This document shows positions 8,662-17,317 of a stretch of DNA of 64,000 bases, one piece after another. Source of the DNA: Closterium sp. NIES-65 (lineage: Eukaryota; Streptophyta; Zygnematophyceae; Desmidiales; Closteriaceae); assembly GCA_948144175.1 (NCBI GenBank), contig CANXME010001298.1, positions 865,114-929,113 of the forward strand. The letters are read 5' to 3'. A program made the position numbers and the translations under genes. The notes under the pieces were generated by a model that saw only the letters and a program-made list of their open reading frames with translations, did no database searches and was not told the origin of the DNA. How positions within the stretch are numbered: the stretch's first letter is position 1; the number at the start of each line of letters is the position of its first letter.

Positions 8662-11600
8662 TCAAGAGGTAAGCAAGTGAGGCCCAGTGGGCACAAGGCC
8701 TAGCAGAGTGCAAAAGCGCTGATGGTCACGAGGCGGAAGTGCCTTGGTGAACACATCAGCAGTGTTGGCCTCAGTGGCCACGAAACGCAGGCGAAGCTGA
8801 CCACGCTGCTGCAGCTCTCGAGCAAGGAAGTAGCGCAGAGCAATGTGCTTCGTCCTGTGCTCCAGTCTGTGCTCCTGACACAAGGCAATGGTTGCCTTGT
8901 TGTCGACGTACAGCACTGGAGGAGAACGAGGCCGCTCTCCAAGGTCAGTCAGCAGGTAGGTGAGCCAGCGAAGCTCCTGGGCAGCCATGGCCGTGGCGTA
9001 GATCTCAGCCTCACAACTGGAGCTGAGAACCGAAGAAGAGCGAGTAGAGCGCCAAGAGACAGAGCCAGAGCCAAGACTGAAGGTGTAGCCCTGAGACGAC
9101 CTCTGAGTAGCCTGGTCGTCAGCCCAAGAAGCGTCTGAGTGCCCAGTGAGCACAGGCCGCTCACGCCCTCCAAGCACTAGCCCCATGCCCGACGTACTGC
9201 ACAAGTAGCGCAACACCCTCTTAGCTGCATCCATGTGCTCCTTCCGGTGACGGCCGGGAGCGACATAGCGTGCTAAGATGCTGAGAGGGTATGCGAGGTC
9301 AGGTCGAGTGCAGGTCATCAAGTACATGAGGCAGCCCACAAGCTCTGGATACGGACCACTCGACTCTACGGACTCATCCGAAGGCAGAGCTGAGAGCGAG
9401 TGTCCCGTAGGCAGAGGAGTGGACTGAGGCGAGGAGTACGTGAAGCCGAAGCGCTGAAGGACCTGCTGCACCATGTGTGACTGAGTCAGGGTAATGGTGC
9501 GGCGTGCTCTGTCCCGGGTGATCCGCAAGCCAAGATAGCTTGTCAGTTCACCCAGGTCTGTGCACGTGTGTCTCTTCTGCAGCTCGGACTTCACGTGGGC
9601 GAGTGCGGCAGTGTCCGCAGTGGCAAAGACCAAGTCGTCGACGTACACGAGGATGTAGAACGGCGGCAGCGAGGTGTCGGTGCGCAGAAACAGCGACGGG
9701 TCGGCAGTAGAAGGAGCAAACCCAAGAGCCGCAAGTGTAGTCCTCAGTGTGTCGTGCCACTCGCGCGGCGCCTGGCGGAGACCGTAGACTGGCCGCCGGA
9801 GGCTCCACTGGGTACCAGGAGGGAACGACCCAGTGAAACCAGGAGGGCGGCGCAGCCAGATCTCCTCGTGCAGGCGGTCCTGCAGAAAAGCAGTGCTGAA
9901 GTCAAGAGAGTGTAGCTCGTAGTCACGCTGAGCAGCGACGTGCAGCAGAACCCGAAGAGTGGTCATCTTCAGGGTCGGGGAGAAGGTCTGAAAGAAGTCA
10001 ACTCCCTGTCGCTGACTGAAGCCACGAGCCACGTAGCGCGCCTTGAAGACAGGCGGAGAACCCGGCGGCCGCTTCACCCTGAAAATCCACATGCCACTGA
10101 CAATGTTCGCCCCAGGAGGGGGAACAGCGTCCACGTAGGTGCCTGTGGACTTCCAGGAAGCCATCTCTGCGTCCATGGCTGACTGCCACTGTGAGGAGTA
10201 GGGACCGGCCATCGCCTCTGCGTAAGAGCGTGGGGTCGGGATGTCTAGAGCATCCGGGTCTCCCTCAGGGGCAACAAGCATGGACACAAGATGGGGCAAA
10301 GCGGCGGCAAAGCACTGGAACTCCTCCTGCCTGTCCTCTAGGACGTCCGTGCCAAGAGCACAGTCACCCCCGACGGACGGAGGACAGGCAGACGCAGACG
10401 CAGCAGACGCAGACTCAGCAGACTCAGCAGACGCAGCAACAAGACTGGCAGCGTAGTCTAAATGACACGCAGCAGCAAAGTCGACCAGCTCCGCAACTAG
10501 GGCAGACGCAGCAGCGGACTCAAAGGAAGGGTCAGTGACAAGAGAAGCAAGAAGACGCGTGACAGTATGACTGGCAGCACGGCGAGAGTCCGACTCCGGG
10601 TCGTCAAGAGTAGGAAGAGAGGACTCAGGAGGAGAAGGCAAAGGGGCACGCAGAGGAGCAGTGGACGGACGCAGAGACATCTGGTGCGTGCCAGGGACAG
10701 GAGGAGGACGCTGACGCGAACCGCGACCACTAGGGCGAGCAGCTCGGACTGGCGACGCAGGGCGGGACGCAGGCTCACGACGCTCAGCAAGACCTCCAGT
10801 AGGACCAGCGTAGGGAGAAGGAGAAGGCAGGGGAGAGGCGGGCTGTAACTGTGACTGCGACGGAACAGGCTGTGGACACTCTACGGGAGGAGAAGGACCA
10901 GTGGAAGGCGGGAGACCAAGAACCTGCTGGAGGAGCGGAACGAAGTACGGCCGAGGCCGCGCAGCACCGCCAGAGACAGCAGAGACAGCACCAACACCTC
11001 CAGAGGCAGCACCAGCACCAGTAGCAGCTCCAACTCCAGCACCTCCAGCAGAGCCAGAAGTACCCTCAGGAGGACCGACAGTCGTAGTCTCAGCGCCACC
11101 ACCCGCAGCACCTCCAGCTCCAGCAGCGCGCCTCCAGCGCCGGGCAAACCACTCATGTAGCTCCAGAGGAGAGAGCGGCTCGCGGCTCGAACCACCAGGA
11201 AGAGGAGCAACAGGCGAAGCACTCCCAGACGCAGTACCCCCAGGCTCAGCACCCCCAGGCTCAGCACCCCCAGTCGCAGTACTCCCAGGCTCAGCACCCC
11301 CAGGCCCAGCACCCCCAGGCTCAGCACCCCCAGTCGCAGTACGCCCAGGCTCAGCACCCCCAGGCTCAGCACCCCCAGGCTCAGCACCCCCAGGCTCAGT
11401 ACCCCCAGTCTCAGCACCCCCAGGCTCAGCACCCCCAGTCGCAGCACCCCCAGGCTCAGCACCCCCAGTCTCAGCACCCCCAGGCTCAGTACCCCGAGGC
11501 TCCGCACCCGCAGCAGCACCAGAGTCACCAGTGACCTCAACAGGCTCGACCGCGTCTACCTGAGACACACCTGAAGGGGCAGGACCCTGAGGGGGGAGGG

Positions 11601-14600
11601 GGTCTACCGGGGGGGGACCTGGGACCAGGAAGAGGGGCGGTGGGGGAAGGGAGGGAGTGCGGTAGGGGAAGAGCCGGTAGAAGGGGACCGACTCGTCGAA
11701 CGTGACGTCCTGAGAGGACAGAACACGACGAGAGGTGGGGTGGTAAAACTGCCACCCAGGGGCGTCAGGGGGGAAACCCAGGAAGACGCAAGGAGCAGCA
11801 CGAGGGGACAGCTTGTCCGCAGACAAGTCGCGGACAAACGCCCGAGATCCCCAGACACGGAACGCCGACGCATCGCCAACCTTCCCCGTCCACAGCAGAG
11901 CTGGGGAGGTCTCCGGTCTGGAGACCCTGGGCTGAAGGTTGATCTGGTGCGCGGCGTACCTCACCGCAAACGGCCACAGAAAATGGGGAGCAGCCGCATG
12001 CACCATGGACGTACGGGCGACATCCATGACAATGCCGATGCGGCGCTCAGCAATCCCATTCTGCTGTGGAGAGTCCGGAAGCGTGAAGGTCTGGCGGATG
12101 CCTCGTGCACGACAGTAGGCTCGCAGAAGGCCGGAGGAGAACTCTCCGCCTCTGTCCGAGTGCAGACGCAAAACAGGAAAGTCCGAGCCGAAGCTCCGCC
12201 TGAGCTGGAGACGAGCTGCGCGGATCTTGTCGATCAACACCTCAGTGACCTCACCCTTGCTGCGCAAGGGGAAGATCGTGGTGTAACGCGAGTAGTCGTC
12301 AACCACCAGCAGGAAGTAGCGCTCGTGACCCTGTCCACGGACGCGGGCTGGGCCCCACACGTCCATGTGAAGCGTCTGCATCGGGGCCTCCGTCGGAGGA
12401 AAGGGGGAGGAGTGAGGGGTAGCCCGCAGGCGACCCTCGACACAGGGGACACAGGGAGGACCAGGCCCCGGAGGAAGGGGAGGGAGGGACCGAGGAAGAC
12501 CAGAGACAAGAAGGCGAGAGGCCATGCCCCGGAGACGAGGCAGGGAGGGGTGACCCATTGTGTGGTGCCACAGGAGGGTCTCGTGAGACAGGAGGCGACA
12601 CGAGCAGGGGGCAGACTCAGGACCAGACCTGGACGCTGCAGCAAACACCTGGCCCGACGCTGCTACCTGACCAGACGCAGGAGGAGGAGACGGAACAGTG
12701 AGTGTGTACAGGCTCGACCCCGGCCCACGTGTGAACGTGGTCAAGTGTCGACCCGTGTCCGCGTCCGTGCAGTGGGTGACCCGTCGGCGCGCAGGGGTGA
12801 ACTGGTCAACCCCTGCATCCTGTAGGTCAGCACCCGCCACCAAGTTCGTAGAGAACGAGGGGAGGTAGAGACCGGACAGGGCGCCGGACGGGACCGCAGG
12901 GCACGGCAGGACAGTGGAGTAGCGAGCCAGAAAAGGACCCCCAGAGGGGTCCGCCAGGGAGACCGCCACTGGCCGATCGAGCGGCGTGAGTGTGGTGCGG
13001 TCTCGAAAGAAGGAGCGAGACGCCCCAGAGTCAAGAGTGAAGGTGAGAGAGGGCGGAGCCGACGCAGTACCTGAGAGAGCAGACTCACCAGCACCTGAGG
13101 ACACAGACTCACTGGCACCTAGAGCGACAGCCTCACCAGCACCTGGAGCAGCAGCCTCAACAGCACCTAGAGCCGCAGTACCAATGCCCGGGTCGGGCGG
13201 GAAACACCGGTAACAGTCACCCTCCTCACTAATAGTCACAGCATACATGGCACGAAGAATAGCATCAAAGTCAAGATCAAAGATAGCTACTCCTGCCCTA
13301 GACAGCTGGTCCCAGCGAGGGATCTCAGAGGCGTCAGGAAACTGGCGGCGCCAAGCGTCAGTCAGGCGGTCGAAGCAGCGGTGAACGGAGTGAGGACCAC
13401 CACACTGCTCACCCGCACGGTCGCCAGTGCGCAGGACGTAGGTGCACGGACCAGTACCCCCACCCCTCTGACGTGCAGCGTACCACTCACGGAGCTGCTG
13501 CGGGGAGAGAGTCTCCTGACCACGCTGCTGCTGCTGGCGCTGACCACCACCGGAGCCACTCCTCCGCGACGAGCCACGACCGCCGCCGCCCCCTCCGCCG
13601 CCTCCTCCGCCGCCACCGCCACCACCTCCACCGCCACCGCCACCTCCACCGTCGCTGCCGCCACCACCGCCTCCGCCTCCACCCCCACCACCACCGCCAC
13701 TGCCGCCCCCGCCTCCACTGCCGCCGCTGACACCTCCACTCCCGCCACCACTCCCGCTACCACCCTCACCTCCTCCGCTGCCTCCACCGCCGCCTCCACC
13801 GCCCCCGCCGCCTCCCCCACCGCCCCTGCCTCCCTTGCTCTTGCCAGAGCGACGTCTCTTAATGGGGGCAGACGCCGCACCGACCGACTCAAAACCAACT
13901 AGGTCGGCCGTAGCAGCAGAGGCAACAGAGGGCAGGAGGGGGGAGGGGGAACACCCCTCAAAGATGGGGGTGCGCGGGTCACCACGAGAGGCCCCTACAG
14001 CGAGAATGCTCTTCTCGGCCGCTAGGAGGGACTTCTCGAGGAGCTCAACGGTGAGAGTGGTGGGGCAGACTGAGAGTAAGTCGTCCCTGACTCCTCGAAG
14101 GGAGTCAGGGAGGCGGGTGACAATGTAGTAGAGAGTGAAGTACTGGGGGGGGGGTTTCTTGGCGCAGAACTCAGCAGGAAGCGCAGCGCGGAAGCGAGCG
14201 TCACTAGTGCGCAGGTGGGTAATGAGGTCGGCGACTGTGGCAAAAGCAGCAAGGTCGGGAAAGAGGTACGGTAGCATGAGGCGGCTCAGTGCAGCAGTGG
14301 CAGGGGTGGAGTAGCGTGCAATAACGGCGTCGTACAAGGTCTTAGCACTCTTGTACGACCCAAAGTGCGCACGCTCAGCAGGGGGGAGGTGGCGACGCAC
14401 AGCAAGACGTGCAGCAGCATCGCGAGTGGCCCACTGGGAGCGAACAGTGGCATCCTCAGTAGCAGCAGGGGCGGGAGAGGCACCAGAGGTGAGATCAAAG
14501 AGAGAGAGTCCGTCAGCTCTGTCGCACTGTAGGAAAAGCAGTAGGTCGTCTACCCACACGTCAAAGTCGATGGCTCTGCCCTCAGCGTCAAAAGTGAGAA

Positions 14601-14616
14601 CACTGGGGGTAGCCAT
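8662..14616 (-). CDS. copia family-A Gag-Pol polyprotein, apparently whole
   Basis: Start chosen at the ATG of MATPSVLTFDAEGR because this N-terminus recurs in E4, E5 and E6; an in-frame GTG lies 16 codons upstream. The result is 1,984 residues. In order (approximate residues): Gag 1-250; a poly-Gly/Ser block 255-355; a zinc-knuckle-like C-X13-C-X3-H-X4-C at 390-415; protease FTLDSGASRSFF near 530; integrase zinc finger (H..H, CVPC) 685-730; integrase core with MDVWGP, HSDRGGE and NGIAERRIG 750-865; tandem PGGAE repeats 1,035-1,130; RT with YVDDLVF near 1,660; RNase H (GHSDASWADD, SCEAEIYA, YVDNKA) 1,825-1,945. All catalytic motifs are present. Gag and Pol share one frame, as is usual for copia. 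Confidence 0.93.
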   Translation of the reverse strand: MATPSVLTFDAEGRAIDFDVWVDDLLLFLQCDRADGLSLFDLTSGASPAPAATEDATVRSQWATRDAAARLAVRRHLPPAERAHFGSYKSAKTLYDAVIARYSTPATAALSRLMLPYLFPDLAAFATVADLITHLRTSDARFRAALPAEFCAKKPPPQYFTLYYIVTRLPDSLRGVRDDLLSVCPTTLTVELLEKSLLAAEKSILAVGASRGDPRTPIFEGCSPSPLLPSVASAATADLVGFESVGAASAPIKRRRSGKSKGGRGGGGGGGGGGGGGGGSGGGEGGSGSGGGSGGVSGGSGGGGGSGGGGGGGGGGGGGGSDGGGGGGGGGGGGGGGGGGGGGGGGRGSSRRSGSGGGQRQQQQRGQETLSPQQLREWYAARQRGGGTGPCTYVLRTGDRAGEQCGGPHSVHRCFDRLTDAWRRQFPDASEIPRWDQLSRAGVAIFDLDFDAILRAMYAVTISEEGDCYRCFPPDPGIGTAALGAVEAAAPGAGEAVALGASESVSSGAGESALSGTASAPPSLTFTLDSGASRSFFRDRTTLTPLDRPVAVSLADPSGGPFLARYSTVLPCPAVPSGALSGLYLPSFSTNLVAGADLQDAGVDQFTPARRRVTHCTDADTGRHLTTFTRGPGSSLYTLTVPSPPPASGQVAASGQVFAAASRSGPESAPCSCRLLSHETLLWHHTMGHPSLPRLRGMASRLLVSGLPRSLPPLPPGPGPPCVPCVEGRLRATPHSSPFPPTEAPMQTLHMDVWGPARVRGQGHERYFLLVVDDYSRYTTIFPLRSKGEVTEVLIDKIRAARLQLRRSFGSDFPVLRLHSDRGGEFSSGLLRAYCRARGIRQTFTLPDSPQQNGIAERRIGIVMDVARTSMVHAAAPHFLWPFAVRYAAHQINLQPRVSRPETSPALLWTGKVGDASAFRVWGSRAFVRDLSADKLSPRAAPCVFLGFPPDAPGWQFYHPTSRRVLSSQDVTFDESVPFYRLFPYRTPSLPPPPLFLVPGPPPVDPLPPQGPAPSGVSQVDAVEPVEVTGDSGAAAGAEPRGTEPGGAETGGAEPGGAATGGAEPGGAETGGTEPGGAEPGGAEPGGAEPGRTATGGAEPGGAGPGGAEPGSTATGGAEPGGAEPGGTASGSASPVAPLPGGSSREPLSPLELHEWFARRWRRAAGAGGAAGGGAETTTVGPPEGTSGSAGGAGVGAATGAGAASGGVGAVSAVSGGAARPRPYFVPLLQQVLGLPPSTGPSPPVECPQPVPSQSQLQPASPLPSPSPYAGPTGGLAERREPASRPASPVRAARPSGRGSRQRPPPVPGTHQMSLRPSTAPLRAPLPSPPESSLPTLDDPESDSRRAASHTVTRLLASLVTDPSFESAAASALVAELVDFAAACHLDYAASLVAASAESAESASAASASACPPSVGGDCALGTDVLEDRQEEFQCFAAALPHLVSMLVAPEGDPDALDIPTPRSYAEAMAGPYSSQWQSAMDAEMASWKSTGTYVDAVPPPGANIVSGMWIFRVKRPPGSPPVFKARYVARGFSQRQGVDFFQTFSPTLKMTTLRVLLHVAAQRDYELHSLDFSTAFLQDRLHEEIWLRRPPGFTGSFPPGTQWSLRRPVYGLRQAPREWHDTLRTTLAALGFAPSTADPSLFLRTDTSLPPFYILVYVDDLVFATADTAALAHVKSELQKRHTCTDLGELTSYLGLRITRDRARRTITLTQSHMVQQVLQRFGFTYSSPQSTPLPTGHSLSALPSDESVESSGPYPELVGCLMYLMTCTRPDLAYPLSILARYVAPGRHRKEHMDAAKRVLRYLCSTSGMGLVLGGRERPVLTGHSDASWADDQATQRSSQGYTFSLGSGSVSWRSTRSSSVLSSSCEAEIYATAMAAQELRWLTYLLTDLGERPRSPPVLYVDNKATIALCQEHRLEHRTKHIALRYFLARELQQRGQLRLRFVATEANTADVFTKALPPRDHQRFCTLLGLVPTGPHLLTS
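11226..11520 (-). repeat. 15-bp tandem repeat encoding PGGAE/PGGAX pentapeptides (E3)
   Basis: About 19 copies of a 15-bp unit (plus strand CAGGCTCAGCACCCC with CAGTCGCAGTACCCC variants) encode acidic Gly-rich pentapeptides between integrase and RT. The same array appears in E5 (about 28,610-28,790) and E6 (about 39,765-39,975) with different copy numbers. Confidence 0.9.
13560..13850 (-). repeat. GGN-codon array encoding poly-glycine in Gag (E3)
   Basis: About 95 codons that are almost all GGN, with scattered Ser, between the Gag core and the zinc-knuckle-like motif. The same position is Gly-rich in E4 (about 22,420-22,670), E5 (about 30,830-31,100) and E6 (about 37,440-37,710). Frameshifted readings give false poly-Pro, poly-Ala and poly-Thr frames on both strands. 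Confidence 0.92.
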
Positions 14617-14689
14617 GACAGCAGTAGGGTGAGGACAGTGCGCAGAGTAAAGCTCAGTGCTCACCAGACAGGGCAGTGCAGGGAGGGCT

Positions 14690-15470
14690 CGGGCGGCTCG
14701 GCGGCTCGGGGCAGCTCGGCTGCTGGGGCGGTACGGCTGCTGGGGCGGCTCGGCGGCTCGGGGCGGCTCGGCTGCTGGGGCGGCTCGGCTGCTGCGGCGG
14801 CTCGGCTGCTGGAGGCGGCTCGGCTGCTACGGCGGCTCGGCTGCTGGGGCGGCGGGGCCGGTAGGTGCAGCGGCGGGCCGGCAGGTGTAGCAGCGGGCCG
14901 GAAGGTGTAGCGGCGGGGCCGTCAGGTGGTGCGGCGGGCCGGCAGGTGCAACAGCGGGGCCGGCAGGTGCAGCGGCGGGGCCGTCAGGTGCAGCGGCGGG
15001 CCGGCAGGTGCAGCGGCGGGGCCGTGAGGTGGTGCGGCGGGCCAGCAGGTGCCGTGGCGGGCCGGCAGGTGCAGCGGCGGGGCCGTCAGGTGCTGCGGCG
15101 GGCCGGCGGGTGCAGCTGCGGGGCCGTCAGGCGCAGCTGCGGGGCCGGCAGAGCAGGCCGCGGGGCCGCGCCGTAGCGAGCGGCGGGGCCGCGGGTGAGC
15201 AGGCGGCGGGGCCGCGTCTGAGAGGGCGGCGGGGCCGCGTCGTAGTAGGCGGCGGGGCCGCGTTCGAGAAGGGCGGCGGGGCCGCGTTCGAGAGGGCGGC
15301 GGGGCCGCGTTCGAGAAGGGCGGGGGGGGCCGCGTTCGAGAGGGCGGCGGGGCCGCGTTCGAGAAGGGCGGCGGGGCCGCGTTCGAGAAATGGCGGCGGG
15401 GCCGCGTCAGAGAGGGCGGCAGGGCCGCGAGGGAAGGGCGACACGGAGGGTCGCTCGAGCGAGAGGAAAA
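14690..15470 (-). repeat. GC-rich 5' leader repeats of E3
   Basis: Two degenerate arrays: CGGCTCGGCTGCTGGGG-type units (about 14,690-14,860), then GGGCCGGCAGGTGCAGCGGC-type and GCGGCGGGGCCGCGTTCGAG-type units (about 14,860-15,440). The block lies between the primer site and the polyprotein start. It is non-coding by position and low in complexity. Confidence 0.85.
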
Positions 15471-15544
15471 AAAAGTTGGCGCGCCTCGGGGCGCGCTTCG
15501 GTGGGCCCTAGGCTAAGTTCCCACAGGGAACCCGCTCTATACCA

Positions 15545-15678
15545 TGTTGAGTTGAGAGAGGAATGATGCACTATGAAATGAAACAAGTACAAGTACCAAC
15601 CCTAATTGGGTTGTACCCCATATGGGCTACCCCACTACAGCCTACATATATGCATCAGCAATATATAATCATCTGACA
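15545..15678 (-). repeat. 5' LTR of E3
   Basis: 134 bp, identical to 8,308-8,441 and followed by the ACAAG target duplication. The primer site lies just left of it in plus coordinates. Confidence 0.95.
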
Positions 15679-15683
15679 ACAAG

Positions 15684-16116
15684 TAATTTAACGCTTCCTA
15701 TGTGTCGTAATATCGAACCGTAAACGAAGCAAGCTACAGCGGAGCAATGGAGAGTCAACCGAGGAGGTTGACAGAAAAGTAACAGCCGGAGGTTACGCGA
15801 AGGTCAAAGGTCAACGACCTTTGACCCGACAAATACAGCGCGACAGCAAGGACAAACAGCTGACTCGATATTGAGCAGTTGCCCGAGTCGTCACTGTATC
15901 GAACCGCAACAGCAGCAATAAAACATTTATTGCATCATTTCATATTCCTTGTAATCTTATAAAAGCTTGTATTACTTCTTTATAATAAATCTATCTTGCC
16001 CTCACATACCAGCGCAAGGTGGTTCAACAGTTTATCATTAAACGCTTCCGCAATTACAACATCTCTATAAGAGTCTTAGCCTTGAAAAGATCCTAAAGGG
16101 TTTTCTCAGCCCAATA
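15684..16116 (+). repeat. 5' LTR of element B, main part
   Basis: About 433 bp that continue the 13 bp at 8,295-8,307 after removal of E3 and its duplicated ACAAG. It aligns with 48,763-49,201 along its whole length, with roughly 30 differences and a small indel. It contains TCAAAGGTCAACGACCTTTG, an inverted repeat present in both LTRs, and ends just before the primer site at 16,117. Confidence 0.88.
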
Positions 16117-16962
16117 TGGTATCAGAGCTGACAAGGCAAGATTCAACTTCGTTAACACTCCTACAACATCAAAAGACATGGCAACACAGAAGGAGAGAAG
16201 CACCTCTAACGGCTCTCCTGGCACTACCCTTACTCCACCTCCAGCCTCTGGCCTACTAACAGAAGGAGGCACGGCGACAAGACCAGCTGCTGAGTCCGCT
16301 GAGACTCCAGAAAACCAAACGACCGGCTTTGACCCAAACATGATGGAGAATTTCTTCTCTTTCATGTTTTTCTACGAAGAGCACTAGCAAGCAGCACCTG
16401 CGCAATCAAACAACAGCGACAACAACAACAACGGCGTCACTCCAATGAGTCTTGTCGGCTCATCCTAAGCACGCGGAAACCAACAACAACCTACCTTTGC
16501 TCCGTACGAGCCTCAACGTGGCTCCATCAGCTTCATGCTGCACCAACAGCCTCCACCTGGACAGGAGAAGATACTGGACGCACTTCAAGTTCAATCGCAG
16601 TTCGCACACGTCCTAAAACTGCAGACATCGACACCCTTCGACGGGAAGGACTTTTACACCTGGTCCTTCGAATTCGAGCTGATGATAGAAGGCGCGCAAA
16701 TCGTCAGATTCTTCGATGGTTCCCTGCCATACCCAACGCACGGAGCACAGAATGACAAGCAGCAGTATACCTACCAGTCGCTAATGGCGTATACGATACT
16801 CCTACAAAACATAACGCCGAACGAGCAGCAGAACATCCGGTTTTATCGTGGATACGGCAACTCCGCCGAGCTTGCATACAACTACTTGAACAACCTGTAT
16901 CAAGCAACAAATAGCGTCAATCAGAGTCAATTAATGGCATAGCTGACAACAGTGGAAATGAA

Positions 16963-17087
16963 TGTTACGAAGGAGAAGTGATTGCACTATGAAAGTTGGA
17001 GTACAAGTAGGAAACCCTAACTTTGTGTACCCCCTGGAGGCTAACCCACTAGAGCCTACACAATAATGACACATATAGTGTTTGACA
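16963..17087 (-). repeat. 3' LTR of E4
   Basis: TGTTACGAAGG...GTGTTTGACA in plus orientation, 125 bp. Six differences from the partner at 24,160. Confidence 0.93.
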
Positions 17088-17317
17088 CACCCCCATAGGC
17101 AAAGTGTGGGAGAACAAGGGGTCAGAAGACCAGTCAAGAAAGGCAAGCAAGCTCAGGATGGATCACAATGTCACCACACACTCCGAGCACAAGCAAGGGG
17201 CCACAAGGCCAGTTCACATGCAAAAGTATATATAAGTAGTACAGACAGCAAAGGTGATCTCAGCCTAGCAGAGCAAACAGGCAGGAGTATATATAGAGAT
17301 CACAATACAGGCAAAGC

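Larger units (their letters stand above)
8308..15678 (-). mobile_element. E3: complete, apparently young Ty1/copia family-A element
   Basis: 7,371 bp with two 134-bp LTRs (8,308-8,441 and 15,545-15,678) that read identical along their whole length. The target duplication ACAAG flanks it (8,303-8,307 and 15,679-15,683). Reading on the minus strand, the order is LTR, primer site (TGGTATAGAGC), a GC-rich leader of about 0.9 kb, one long uninterrupted polyprotein frame, a 3' leader, a purine tract (tatgggggtg) and LTR. It sits 13 bp inside the 5' LTR of element B. No break is visible. Identical LTRs mean insertion too recent for measurable divergence. Confidence 0.95.

Noticed and set aside
10881-11563. 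Leu/Val-rich frame opposite or out of frame with the PGGAE repeats
   Set aside because: Shadow of the 15-bp array in the E3 polyprotein.
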